Below, piece by piece: positions 9,227 to 19,109 of a stretch of DNA of 64,000 nt. The DNA lies in contig NZ_CP011542.1 in assembly GCF_001020985.1 (NCBI RefSeq), positions 1,798,001 to 1,862,000 on the forward strand. Reading direction: 5' to 3'. This DNA is from Corynebacterium mustelae (GTDB lineage Bacteria; Actinomycetota; Actinomycetes; Mycobacteriales; Mycobacteriaceae). How positions within the stretch are numbered: the first letter of the stretch is position 1; each line of letters begins with the position of its first letter. The translations under genes were made by a program, and so were the position numbers. The notes below the pieces were generated by a model. That model was not told the DNA's origin. It worked only from the letters and a program-made list of their open reading frames with translations, and made no database searches.

Positions 9227-11989
9227 TTACCCAGAATTACGTAGTGCTGTGGCTAGTCCATTCATTGTCAAGCGTATGCAATAGCCAACATTTTCGTTTT
9301 CTGATCCGTCACGGTATCGCCGCAGGAGTTCCAACTGGATGACGTTAAGTGGAAGCAGATACGGATAGCGGCGCCGAACCGAGCGAGCCAACTGCGGGTT
9401 ATCTGCCAGTAGATTATTTGCACCTGTGATGGCAAAAAACATCTCTTGGGTTAGGGCGAATTCTTCAGTAATCGCTCCGAAAATTCGCTGTGCAGCGACT
9501 TTGTCGGGTACCAGATGGGAGTAGAGTTCCGCCAGGGTCAATTCAACCTTGCTCATGACCTGCGCCATATTCGATAGCACAGAATTGAAGAACGGCCAGG
9601 TACGATAATATTCCTGCAATTGTCGAAGTTTGGTTTCAGAATCCCCATCAGAGTGAATCCAGTTGTAGAGTGCGGATCCCATTCCGTACCAGCCAGGTAG
9701 CATTACCCGAGATTGCGACCACGATAGAACCCATGGGATCGCTCGTAAATCGGAAATTGCGGTTGTCTGCTTCCGTGCTGTCGGCCGGGAACCTATGTTG
9801 AGCGCACCGATCTCAGCCAGTGGTGTTGATGAAGTGAAATATTCAATAAACCCAGGGTCATCATGCACTAGTGCAGAATATTTTTCCCGACTCAACCGTG
9901 ATAATTCTCGCATAACTGCATATGCTTCGGTTTCTGTTTCCGCGAAATCTTCGACTTTTAATAGAGACGCTTCCAGTGTCGCTGAAACCAAAGCCTCTAA
10001 ATTACGTCTAGCGGAATCGATGGATCCATATTTGGCTGAGATGATCTCCCCTTGTTCCGTAATCCTAACAGCTCCTTGAACAGCGCCTTGTGGCTGTGCG
10101 AGTAGCGCCTCGTATGAGGGGCCACCGCCTCGCCCCACCGTTCCGCCCCTACCGTGGAACAGTCGAAGCGCAATATCGTATCGTTTACTCAAGGAAACGA
10201 GATCCAGTTCGGCGTCGTAAAGCGCCCAGTTAGCTGCAAAATAGCCGCCGTCTTTATTGGAGTCGGAATAGCCAAGCATGATTTCTTGTCGATCACCGCG
10301 TTGACGCAAATAATTGCGGTATAGCGGAATCTGCCATAGCTTTTCGACGATACCCGCGCCTGAACGCAAATCTTCAATCGTTTCGAACAGCGGAATCACA
10401 TCCACCGTGCCACCGGGGTTGTCGCCATCAGGTTGGATTAAACCAAACTCAGCCAGCAGTAGCATTGCCTCTAATACATCTGAAACGCTTTGTGCCATTG
10501 AAATAATGCTGTGAGGCACCATCTCTGGCCCAAAGAATTCGACCGCCCGTTTTGCCTCTGCCAACAAACCTAGCTCCCGTTGCGTGGCTTCGCTAAACGG
10601 CAACGTATCACGTGAAATCAGCGGACGCGGGCTCTTCAATTCTGCAACAAGCAGTGCTACTTTTTCGTCTTCAGTAAGACTCCGGTAATCCGGATGTACG
10701 TGAGCATGGGCGAAGATCTCAGTAATAAAGTCCTCGTAACTTTCTGAGTTCTGGCGTAAATCCATTCCATATAGGTGGAAACCAAAGGTTGCGATTGCTA
10801 TACGGATTCGAGCCAACCGGTCATCAGCAATTAGGTCATCATTGCTAGACCGCAGAGAATCGTCAATAATCTGGAGATCGTCGAGTATTTCTTGCGGATC
10901 CGTATAAGGTTTGTGGGCAGTAAACCAAGTCCCCTCCACCGCTGCCCCACCAATCAACTCGGCTAAAGTCGACATCACTCTGCCTCGAATGCCATGCACT
11001 GCTCGACGATAAGGCTCATCGACTCGGGAGGGGATGTCGTTGAAGCCGAGCTCCGCTAAAGAAAGTAACTCATCAGTCACTGTGGAAAGACGGTCTGAAA
11101 GCGATAGCTCATGCTCTAATTGGTGCAGTTCAGAAACGTAATACTTTAGTGCTGTTTCTGCGGCTCGGGTTGTTGCATAGCGTAGCGTGCTGGCCGTGAC
11201 ATAGGGATTTCCATCATGGTCGCCACCGATCCAGGAGCCCGGCTTGATAATTGCGTTTAACTCGTCGTCTAGTCCGAACTGCTCATTCAGTGCCTTATTT
11301 ACTGATCTGTTGATCTCCGGAATAGCTTTCAACAGCGAAAGCTTGTAATAACGTAACCCCACTTCAATTTCATCCTCAATGCGAGGCCGGGCTACCCGGA
11401 TAAGCGCGGTCTGCCACAGTAGCGTCATCCATCGTCTAATCTGGCGCGAAATCTCTTCGATTCGGCTATCAGTGAGCGCATTCTTTGGCGCTGCCAGAAT
11501 CTGGTGACGTTGTTTCAGCAATTGTGTGATGTGTTCCTGAACGTCAAAAACAGTTCGGCGACGTGTCTCCGTAGGGTGGGCAGTTAAAACTGGTGCCACC
11601 TGCGCATTTTTTAAAAGGGTTGCGACCGTTGTCGGTTCCACCTCACTGGATTCAAGCTTGCGCCACGTGGCATCAAGACTAGAGTCAGGTGCTGGAATTC
11701 CAGCCTCCCGGTCGGCAAGGTACGCGGTAGTATCATGCAAATCCTCGGCGAGATTTGCCAGCAAGGCAAAATGGTTAAAAGCGCGGGCTATAGGCAACAA
11801 TTCTTCGGCCGATCGCGTGTGGAATTGCTCCACCAAGACGTCAATTGAACAATTACCCTTAGCAACTTCAAAGGCCAATTGTCGCGCGGTTTCAACACGT
11901 TGAAACACTTCGTCGCCTTCTTGGTCCGCAATTACATTGCCTAGTAAGCTACCCAAATACCGGATATCGTCTTTTAACTGATCTATCAT
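9227..11989 (-). CDS. ppc: Phosphoenolpyruvate carboxylase
   Basis: Ppc carboxylates phosphoenolpyruvate to oxaloacetate, the main anaplerotic reaction in many corynebacteria. At 920 residues it is full length. Visible motifs are the catalytic-His block VLTAHPTETRRRTVFD (about residue 135), SWIGGDHDGNPYVTA, LDLRQNSESYEDF, the glycine-rich loop FHGRGGTVGRGGGPSYEALLAQP, and RAIPWVLSWSQSRVMLPGWYG. The C terminus MNGLATALRNSG ends in the conserved Asn-Ser-Gly. It lies downstream of tpiA-pgk-gap and is separated from tpiA by a strong terminator, so it probably has its own promoter in 11990-12050. One 11-mer copy encodes VEKLW. Confidence 0.97.
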   Translation of the reverse strand: MIDQLKDDIRYLGSLLGNVIADQEGDEVFQRVETARQLAFEVAKGNCSIDVLVEQFHTRSAEELLPIARAFNHFALLANLAEDLHDTTAYLADREAGIPAPDSSLDATWRKLESSEVEPTTVATLLKNAQVAPVLTAHPTETRRRTVFDVQEHITQLLKQRHQILAAPKNALTDSRIEEISRQIRRWMTLLWQTALIRVARPRIEDEIEVGLRYYKLSLLKAIPEINRSVNKALNEQFGLDDELNAIIKPGSWIGGDHDGNPYVTASTLRYATTRAAETALKYYVSELHQLEHELSLSDRLSTVTDELLSLAELGFNDIPSRVDEPYRRAVHGIRGRVMSTLAELIGGAAVEGTWFTAHKPYTDPQEILDDLQIIDDSLRSSNDDLIADDRLARIRIAIATFGFHLYGMDLRQNSESYEDFITEIFAHAHVHPDYRSLTEDEKVALLVAELKSPRPLISRDTLPFSEATQRELGLLAEAKRAVEFFGPEMVPHSIISMAQSVSDVLEAMLLLAEFGLIQPDGDNPGGTVDVIPLFETIEDLRSGAGIVEKLWQIPLYRNYLRQRGDRQEIMLGYSDSNKDGGYFAANWALYDAELDLVSLSKRYDIALRLFHGRGGTVGRGGGPSYEALLAQPQGAVQGAVRITEQGEIISAKYGSIDSARRNLEALVSATLEASLLKVEDFAETETEAYAVMRELSRLSREKYSALVHDDPGFIEYFTSSTPLAEIGALNIGSRPTARKQTTAISDLRAIPWVLSWSQSRVMLPGWYGMGSALYNWIHSDGDSETKLRQLQEYYRTWPFFNSVLSNMAQVMSKVELTLAELYSHLVPDKVAAQRIFGAITEEFALTQEMFFAITGANNLLADNPQLARSVRRRYPYLLPLNVIQLELLRRYRDGSENENVGYCIRLTMNGLATALRNSG
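10340..10350 (+). repeat. 11-mer GCTTTTCGACG, copy 3
   Basis: Exact copy inside ppc (a - strand gene), giving VEK in IVEKLWQ. Confidence 0.7.
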
Positions 11990-12051
11990 TGGTTTTCGTT
12001 TTCCTCTATGAAACTGGCTTGAGGCGGGTCATTGCGTGAAAAAATTGGTAA

Positions 12052-12078
12052 AGGCCGCTGTGCTTTTCACAGCGGCCT
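12052..12078 (-). terminator. Terminator after tpiA
   Basis: Perfect 11-bp GC-rich stem (AGGCCGCTGTG / CACAGCGGCCT) with a five-base loop, 37 bp past the tpiA stop. On the - strand TTTACC and then a run of six T follow. It should end transcripts of the gap-pgk-tpiA group before ppc. Confidence 0.85.
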
Positions 12079-12114
12079 AAAATTTGTCACCAGTTAAGTG
12101 GCGACAATTCCTGG

Positions 12115-12900
12115 CTAGAATGGACCACCGGCCGCATTTGCTGCGAGTTTGGCAAACTCCTCACCGTTAAGCGATGCACCGCCCACCAGTCCGCCGTCAA
12201 CGTCGGGTTGTCCAACAATTTCAGCCACGGAATCTACCTTCACAGAGCCGCCGTACAGAATCCGCATCTGATCAGCAACCGTGTCGCCAGCCAGATCTGC
12301 CACAAGCGCCCGAATTGCGGCACAAACCTCTTGTGCATCAGCCGCAGAAGCAACCTTGCCGGTTCCAATGGCCCACACTGGTTCGTACGCGATAACGGTG
12401 CGAGACAACTCTTCTTCGCTTAAACCAGCCAGAGAGTTTTTGGTCTGTGTTACAACATAATCAACGTGGGTGCCAGCTTCCCGGATATCTAGTGGCTCAC
12501 CAACACACACAATTGGGCTGATTCCTTCTTTCAAAGCTGCTTTAGCCTTGGCTGCAACAAGTTCGTCTGTTTCGCCGTGGTACTCACGACGCTCAGAGTG
12601 TCCAACAACAACCCAAGAGCAACCGAGTTTTGCGAGCATAGTTGCAGCGATTTCACCAGTATATGCACCCGGTTCATGGGGAGAAACGTCTTGTGCCCCA
12701 TACGAAATCTGTAGTTTGTCTCCTTCAACCAAAGTCTGCACCGTGCGGATGTCAGTAAAAGGGACTGTTACTGCAACATCGACCTTGTCGTAATATTCTT
12801 TTGGAAGTGCAAAAGCCAGTTTCTGCACGGTAGCTGTTGCTTCCAGATGGTTGAGATTCATTTTCCAGTTGCCAGCAATAAGTGGCTTACGAGCTGCCAT
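12115..12900 (-). CDS. tpiA: Triosephosphate isomerase
   Basis: TpiA interconverts glyceraldehyde 3-phosphate and dihydroxyacetone phosphate in glycolysis. The 261-residue barrel shows all catalytic blocks: substrate-binding Lys in [12 protein letters not shown], the electrophile His in [13 protein letters not shown], the catalytic Glu in [14 protein letters not shown], and the phosphate loop [12 protein letters not shown] followed by [10 protein letters not shown]. It lies 100 bp downstream of pgk on the same strand and ends in a strong terminator, as the last gene of gap-pgk-tpiA. Confidence 0.97.
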   Translation of the reverse strand: MAARKPLIAGNWKMNLNHLEATATVQKLAFALPKEYYDKVDVAVTVPFTDIRTVQTLVEGDKLQISYGAQDVSPHEPGAYTGEIAATMLAKLGCSWVVVGHSERREYHGETDELVAAKAKAALKEGISPIVCVGEPLDIREAGTHVDYVVTQTKNSLAGLSEEELSRTVIAYEPVWAIGTGKVASAADAQEVCAAIRALVADLAGDTVADQMRILYGGSVKVDSVAEIVGQPDVDGGLVGGASLNGEEFAKLAANAAGGPF

Positions 12901-13000
12901 TTTAAGGCAAGTTCCTTTCTTTAGGGCAATGCGAACCCACCGCGATGAATGAGTGGCTAATCTGATCCAATGTCCATCGCGTGGTTGAACCTTAATATTT

Positions 13001-14215
13001 TTAGTTTTCCAGAACCTTCACACCGGGCAGTTCTTTTCCTTCCAGGTACTCCAAGGATGCGCCACCGCCGGTCGAAATGTGGCTAAAACCATCTTCCGGT
13101 AAACCAAGCAGTCGCACGGCTGCAGCAGAATCGCCGCCACCTACAACGGAGAATGCACCAGCTGAAGTTGCTTCAATGATGGCTTCTGCAAGGCCACGCG
13201 TTCCAGACGAAAATGCTTCAAATTCGAAAACACCCATAGGGCCATTCCAGAACACTGTCTTTGCGGTGGAAAGAACCTCAGCATACTTCTTGACGGTTTC
13301 TGGGCCAACATCCAGTGACATCCAGCCAGCAGGAATTTCGTCGAGCGCGACAACTTTGTTCTCCGCGTCCGCAGCAAAGCCGCTGGCTGCGATCAAATCA
13401 ACCGGAAGAACCAGTTTGTCACCAAACTTTTCCATCAGCTCAGTGCATTTTTCAATTTGCTCTTCTTGTAAGAGAGATTCCTGAACGTTAATTCCTTGAG
13501 CAGCAAGGAAGGTATAGCACATACCTCCGCCGATGATAACTTTGTCGGCTTTCTCTGCCAGAGCTTCGATTACACCGAGCTTGTCTGAAACCTTTGCACC
13601 GCCGAGAACTACGACGTAAGGCCGAGCCGGATCTTCGACCATCTTCTTTAAGACGTCGATTTCTTTTTGCACCAGTCCGCCTGCGTAGTGAGGTAGCCGC
13701 TTTGCCACATCAAAAACAGATGCCTGTGCTCGGTGAACAACCCCGAATCCGTCCGAAACGAACGCACCATTGTCAGCTGCGAGAGCAACCAATTGATCAG
13801 CGAATGCGCCGCGCTCAGCTTCATCCTTAGAGGTTTCGCGGGGATCGAAACGAACATTTTCCAGCAGCAGGACGTCACCATCGTTGAGTCCATTCGCACG
13901 CTCATGGGCGTCCTCACCAACGACGTCACCTGCTAATGCCACGTACTGCCCTAACGCCTCGGATAATGCTTCCGCTACGGGAGCCAGGGAGAATTTTTCA
14001 TTGACTTCCCCCTTAGGACGACCCAGGTGGGCCATCAGAATAACCCGAGCACCAGCTTCGGACAATGCTTTGATTGTTGGAAGCGAAGCGGTGATACGTC
14101 CGGCGTCGGTAATTTCCCGATCGTCATTGAGTGGGACGTTGAAATCTGAGCGTACAAGGACATGACGTCCTTGTACACCTTCATTAATGAGATCTTGCAA
14201 AGTCTTGACAGTCAT
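13001..14215 (-). CDS. pgk: Phosphoglycerate kinase
   Basis: Pgk makes ATP from ADP and 1,3-bisphosphoglycerate in glycolysis. The protein has 404 residues, normal length. The substrate motif [10 protein letters not shown] is at residues 22-31, followed by MAHLGRPKG, then the nucleotide-domain motifs [36 protein letters not shown] and [11 protein letters not shown] near the C terminus. It is followed by tpiA and preceded by gap, from which it is separated by a terminator-like hairpin. Confidence 0.97.
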   Translation of the reverse strand: MTVKTLQDLINEGVQGRHVLVRSDFNVPLNDDREITDAGRITASLPTIKALSEAGARVILMAHLGRPKGEVNEKFSLAPVAEALSEALGQYVALAGDVVGEDAHERANGLNDGDVLLLENVRFDPRETSKDEAERGAFADQLVALAADNGAFVSDGFGVVHRAQASVFDVAKRLPHYAGGLVQKEIDVLKKMVEDPARPYVVVLGGAKVSDKLGVIEALAEKADKVIIGGGMCYTFLAAQGINVQESLLQEEQIEKCTELMEKFGDKLVLPVDLIAASGFAADAENKVVALDEIPAGWMSLDVGPETVKKYAEVLSTAKTVFWNGPMGVFEFEAFSSGTRGLAEAIIEATSAGAFSVVGGGDSAAAVRLLGLPEDGFSHISTGGGASLEYLEGKELPGVKVLEN

Positions 14216-14313
14216 GTAGTTTGTATCCTTTCGCTAAGGACGATTAAAAGATCACGGGCTTAGGTCGCTTGCAGGTAGCGATGAAAAGCGTGGTCCCTTA
14301 TTTAGTGTATGCA

Positions 14314-14352
14314 AAAGTCCCGAGGCATTCGTGTAATATCCCTCGGGACTTT
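14314..14352 (-). terminator. Hairpin between gap and pgk
   Basis: Perfect 12-bp stem (AAAGTCCCGAGG / CCTCGGGACTTT) with a 15-base loop, 84 bp after the gap stop. It probably ends part of the highly expressed gap message before pgk. Confidence 0.65.
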
Positions 14353-14435
14353 CATCTATGTTTCCACGCAACGAGATATCACAAGAATCAGCTTTGCTGT
14401 ATGGTCGTAATACCTATCGTTGGGCATAATCTATC

Positions 14436-15575
<1,140 letters not shown>

Positions 15576-15685
15576 CTATCTAGGATGTAATTTTTTCAGA
15601 TTCTTGGCATATCCACTGGGGCAAATGGGGGCAACTCGCGAAATGATAGCTGATTAAATAGATACTGCAGTGATATGAAATACCA

Positions 15686-15691
15686 TGTCAA
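15686..15691 (-). promoter_or_regulatory. Possible gap promoter -35 element
   Basis: The - strand reads TTGACA, followed 21 bases later by TATCTA (CAGTAT is at 18). Spacing to a good -10 is not ideal, so this is only a candidate for the gap promoter, about 245 bp upstream of the start codon. Confidence 0.25.
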
Positions 15692-15776
15692 TCTACATAA
15701 CCACCCCCGTTTAGGAGTCGTTACCCACATCATGTAGCGGAACTTGCGTGAATAGTCGTCATATGACACGAAGATT

Positions 15777-15792
15777 TGTGAATGTTGTCACA
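15777..15792. promoter_or_regulatory. GlxR (cAMP receptor-type) operator
   Basis: The sequence is TGTGA-N6-TCACA with perfect half-sites, and the symmetry extends to TTTGTGA / TCACAAA. This matches the GlxR consensus of corynebacteria. It lies about 340 bp upstream of gap, known from C. glutamicum to be a GlxR target. It could also affect an unmapped transcript between whiA and gap. Confidence 0.65.
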
Positions 15793-15904
15793 AACCAATT
15801 TTTGGTTGTTTTTGCATCTCTGTGAACGTCTTGGTGAGATCTGCGCAATAAGACACATAATCAAACACAAAGCAACATTTTCCTCCACTGCAGTCCCGTA
15901 GCGG

Positions 15905-15915
15905 CGTCGAAAAGC
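15905..15915 (-). repeat. 11-mer GCTTTTCGACG, copy 4 (inverted)
   Basis: Exact reverse-complement copy in non-coding DNA, 33 bp downstream of the whiA stop. Confidence 0.7.
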
Positions 15916-15947
15916 ATCGCCTTTGGTTATTCGCACCCGCTGAGAGG

Positions 15948-16934
15948 TCACACTTGATCTAGTAATTCTTCAGTCACCACAGCTTGGGTGTCCGGAATGC
16001 CCAATTCTTTTGCCCTCTTATCAGCCATGGACAATAACCTCCGAATGCGCCCGGCTACTGCATCTTTAGTCATCTGCGGATCAGCCAATCGCCCGAGTTC
16101 TTCCAGCGATGCTTGGCGATGCTGTACTCGAAGCTGACCAGCTTCGGCCAGATGGTCGGGTACATCATCGCCCAGAATAGTCATCGCACGTTCCACTCGA
16201 GCAGCAGCAGCCACGGCTGCTCGAGCAGAACGACGCAGATTTGCATCATCAAAATTAGCCAAACGATTCCCGCTAGGGCGCGATTCACGGCGCAGCCGTC
16301 GCTGATCCCATTGCAACCGCGTGGCATGTGCCCCCATGCGCGTAAGTAATGCGCCTACTGCATCCCCATCACGAATACTGACTTTCTCTACTCCGCGCGA
16401 TTCTTTCGTTTTCGCTGCTATTCCCAGCCTACGGGCGCAGCCAACTAGCGCTAAAGATGCTTCTTGACCGGGACAACTTACTTCTAGCCCACTACTTCTA
16501 CCTGGATCCCCTAGTTGCCCAGCTACAAGGAACGCTCCCCGCCAGGCAGCTTCCGCATCGATGACTGTGCCACTGATGATTTGAGGTGGCAGTCCTTTAA
16601 CCTGATGCCCGGATCTGGTAACCAAACCAATTCTACGGACGAGTTTGTCGGCATCATCGGAGATCCGCAGCAAATACCGAGCCGCCTTTCGCGACGATGT
16701 TGCCCCCAGTTCGAGTAAAGTGACTTCGTTGCCAAGAACTTCCTCAATATTGGTTTTCAATCTCTGCGCCACCTCGCGCAGCTCCAATTCAACTTCCACC
16801 ACTAGTTTGTTCGCGATGATATTAAATTCCCCAGCAAACCGGATCATTGCGGCTATTTCTGCAGTAATCGCGGTTTGTTTCGTCTGGGTTACTTTACATA
16901 ACTCTTCTTTGACCTGGGTGGAAAGACTAGACAC
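15948..16934 (-). CDS. whiA: WhiA sporulation/cell-division transcription factor homologue
   Basis: WhiA proteins bind DNA through an N-terminal domain related to LAGLIDADG homing endonucleases plus a C-terminal helix-turn-helix. In Streptomyces WhiA works with WhiB in development; in Gram-positive bacteria it affects division. The 328 residues show [10 protein letters not shown] at the start, [20 protein letters not shown], the domain core [16 protein letters not shown], and the C-terminal helix region [20 protein letters not shown]. Translation starts at GTG. It ends the conserved uvrC-rapZ-yvcK-whiA group, 146 bp after yvcK. Confidence 0.95.
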   Translation of the reverse strand: MSSLSTQVKEELCKVTQTKQTAITAEIAAMIRFAGEFNIIANKLVVEVELELREVAQRLKTNIEEVLGNEVTLLELGATSSRKAARYLLRISDDADKLVRRIGLVTRSGHQVKGLPPQIISGTVIDAEAAWRGAFLVAGQLGDPGRSSGLEVSCPGQEASLALVGCARRLGIAAKTKESRGVEKVSIRDGDAVGALLTRMGAHATRLQWDQRRLRRESRPSGNRLANFDDANLRRSARAAVAAAARVERAMTILGDDVPDHLAEAGQLRVQHRQASLEELGRLADPQMTKDAVAGRIRRLLSMADKRAKELGIPDTQAVVTEELLDQV

Positions 16935-17080
16935 AGTTGCAGGATCCTTATGTGTTGAGGTTTTATTTGGTATTAAACGGCCAATACTTCCAAATATGTT
17001 GTCTCATTCTAACGTTGTGACATCATGTTTGTGGCGCACGACGGCACCCAAAGCACAAGTGTTAATAAATACAGCCGAGT

Positions 17081-18085
17081 CTAACCGAAATACTCCTGAC
17101 GCAATGCAGCAGCAAGTTTTTGCGGATCATGCCGGGATGTAAAAACACCCCGTGAATCCTCTTCCCGTAAATCATGGAAGGCAATTCGCGCACCTATATT
17201 TGCAGCAGCTCGTTCCAAATGCACTCGATCGGTAGCTATGGGCAATGCGCTAGAGTCGGCTATCACCACATCGGCGGCGAAATCTTTTGCATGTTGTTTA
17301 AGGATATGGATGTGTCGTTCCGCCGTGAAACCAGCGGTCTCCCCTGGTTCGGCATCCAAATTGAGCACCACCACTCGCATCGCCTCAACCGAATTAAGTG
17401 TCTCAACAACACCAGGAACTAGCAGATGCGGTAATACTGACGAAAACCAAGAACCCGGGCCAAGAGTAATGAGATCAGCTTGTTGCAACGCTGCTATTGC
17501 TTCGTCACATGGCAGTGGATTCTCCGGAATGAGCCGAACCCGACGGACGTTTCCCACTGTGCTCGCTACTGCCACCTGACCGCGAACTTGCCTGATAATA
17601 CGGGGGTCGGAATCAAGACCCGAAACATCTGCTTCGATGTCTAAAGGTTGCGCACAAAGCGGAAGCACCCTCCCTTCGGCACGCAACATCCTTGCTACTG
17701 CATCTAGCGCAGCTACTTCAGATTGCAGAACCTCAAAGAGACCGGCGATCAACATATTGCCCACGGCGTGCCCAGCTAATGCGCCGTAACCACCGTAACG
17801 ATGCTGTAAAACCTTTTCCCACATTTGACCTTCAGCATCATGTGGGGCCAATGCTGCTAACGCCATCCGCAAATCTCCGGGGGGTATCTGGCCAAGCTCT
17901 CGGCGAATCCGCCCTGATGAACCACCGTCATCGGCGACCGTTACGATAGCCGTGATTTGTTCAGGTGATAAATGACGCACAGCACGCAAGGTTTGGAATA
18001 AACCATGTCCACCGCCAAATGATGCTACTTTGATCGGGCTTGTGGAATTATTGGCGGTTGCGAAATCTTCGAATGAGTCGTTCAC
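17081..18085 (-). CDS. yvcK: YvcK-family gluconeogenesis factor (CofD-like)
   Basis: YvcK/CuvA proteins share the CofD fold, bind UDP-sugars and influence cell-wall synthesis and growth on gluconeogenic carbon. The 334-residue protein has the glycine-rich FGGGHGLFQTLRAVRH at about residues 23-38, then VTVADDGGSSGRIRRELG, IPPGDLRMALAALA and LGPGSWFSSVLPHLLVPGV. It lies 15 bp after rapZ and upstream of whiA, the usual arrangement across Gram-positives. A direct enzymatic activity is not established for the family. Confidence 0.93.
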   Translation of the reverse strand: MNDSFEDFATANNSTSPIKVASFGGGHGLFQTLRAVRHLSPEQITAIVTVADDGGSSGRIRRELGQIPPGDLRMALAALAPHDAEGQMWEKVLQHRYGGYGALAGHAVGNMLIAGLFEVLQSEVAALDAVARMLRAEGRVLPLCAQPLDIEADVSGLDSDPRIIRQVRGQVAVASTVGNVRRVRLIPENPLPCDEAIAALQQADLITLGPGSWFSSVLPHLLVPGVVETLNSVEAMRVVVLNLDAEPGETAGFTAERHIHILKQHAKDFAADVVIADSSALPIATDRVHLERAAANIGARIAFHDLREEDSRGVFTSRHDPQKLAAALRQEYFG

Positions 18086-18100
18086 GTAAAACCTACCAAC

Positions 18101-18997
18101 TTAATGGCGATTGATGTCGCGGTGCGAAACTGTCACGTCAAGGTCATCATTACCTGCTAATCTGCGGCCAATTTCCTCTGCTATAGCAACAGAACGGTGA
18201 TGCCCACCTGTGCAGCCGATTGACACGGTGATAAATTTCTTCCCCTCATGTTTGAAGCCGTCACGCATGTCCATGAGCATCGTGTAGAAGTTATCGAGAA
18301 ATTGCTGTGCAGATTCTTGGCTCAAAACATAGTCCGAAACAGGCTTATCTACCCCACGAAATGGTCGAAGTTCCGGCACCCAAAACGGGTTTGGTAAGAA
18401 GCGTACATCAACCATAATGTCGGTATCGCGCGGGGTACCATGCTTGAAACCAAATGACTGAACTGTCACATGCTGTTGCTTGGCTGCGAGGTTTTCAAAA
18501 TTGGGTTCAATCGCTCGACGCAAATCATGGATCGACAAATCAGAAGTATCAATAACAACATCTGCCGATTCTTTAATTCCGGCAACAAGTTCACGTTCTC
18601 GTTCAATACCGATTAACAACGTGCCGGATCCTTGAAGCGGATGGGTGCGGCGCAGATTGTCGAAACGCTTAATAAGGACGTCATCACGTGCGTCCATAAA
18701 GAGAACCAAAGGCTTGATGCCTTTTTCAGCAAGAATAGCGATCACTGTGTCCAAGCCATAGGAGAAGTCCAGCGATCGCACATCCGAAACCAGCGCGACC
18801 TTATCGACTGGTGAATTCTCCGATGCACACAATTCGAACAACTCAACTGCAAGTTGTGGTGGTAAGTTTTGCGAGACATACCACCCCATGTCCTCCAACA
18901 CACGGGCTGCCGAGCTTAAGCCTGCACCGGACATTCCGGTGATTATCACAGGTGGAATTTCGGTAACTGGTTCCATGGAGAGCTGTTCGGAGATCAT
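18101..18997 (-). CDS. rapZ: RapZ-family nucleotide-binding protein
   Basis: RapZ in E. coli is an RNA adaptor controlling GlmS; in actinobacteria the role is not settled. The N-terminal P-loop region reads [19 protein letters not shown], where the usual Walker A lysine is replaced by leucine, as I recall for actinobacterial relatives. The conserved C-terminal domain has [19 protein letters not shown]. Three starts are possible (TTG 19027, ATG 18997, ATG 18976) and none has a clear ribosome site. I chose 18997 because the leader length then matches relatives (298 aa). It lies between uvrC and yvcK. Confidence 0.9.
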   Translation of the reverse strand: MISEQLSMEPVTEIPPVIITGMSGAGLSSAARVLEDMGWYVSQNLPPQLAVELFELCASENSPVDKVALVSDVRSLDFSYGLDTVIAILAEKGIKPLVLFMDARDDVLIKRFDNLRRTHPLQGSGTLLIGIERERELVAGIKESADVVIDTSDLSIHDLRRAIEPNFENLAAKQQHVTVQSFGFKHGTPRDTDIMVDVRFLPNPFWVPELRPFRGVDKPVSDYVLSQESAQQFLDNFYTMLMDMRDGFKHEGKKFITVSIGCTGGHHRSVAIAEEIGRRLAGNDDLDVTVSHRDINRH

Positions 18998-19040
18998 GCC
19001 CGTTATTGTAGCGGGAAGAACCAACACCTAACACCTACTT

Positions 19041-19109
19041 TTAGCTTTTCGACGCCCCCAGCGGCATGACCATTTGTTATAGTCCACCGAATAACCGTCG
19101 AAAAGCTAA
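19041..19109. repeat. 14-bp inverted repeat made of two 11-mer copies
   Basis: The arms TTAGCTTTTCGACG (19041-19054) and CGTCGAAAAGCTAA (19096-19109) are perfect complements separated by 41 bases. Each arm contains an exact copy of the 11-mer: copy 5 at 19044-19054 (+) and copy 6 at 19096-19106 (-). The right arm covers the uvrC stop codon and the left arm lies 14 bp above the first possible rapZ start codon at 19027. The loop is long for an intrinsic terminator and no T-run follows. Confidence 0.8.
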
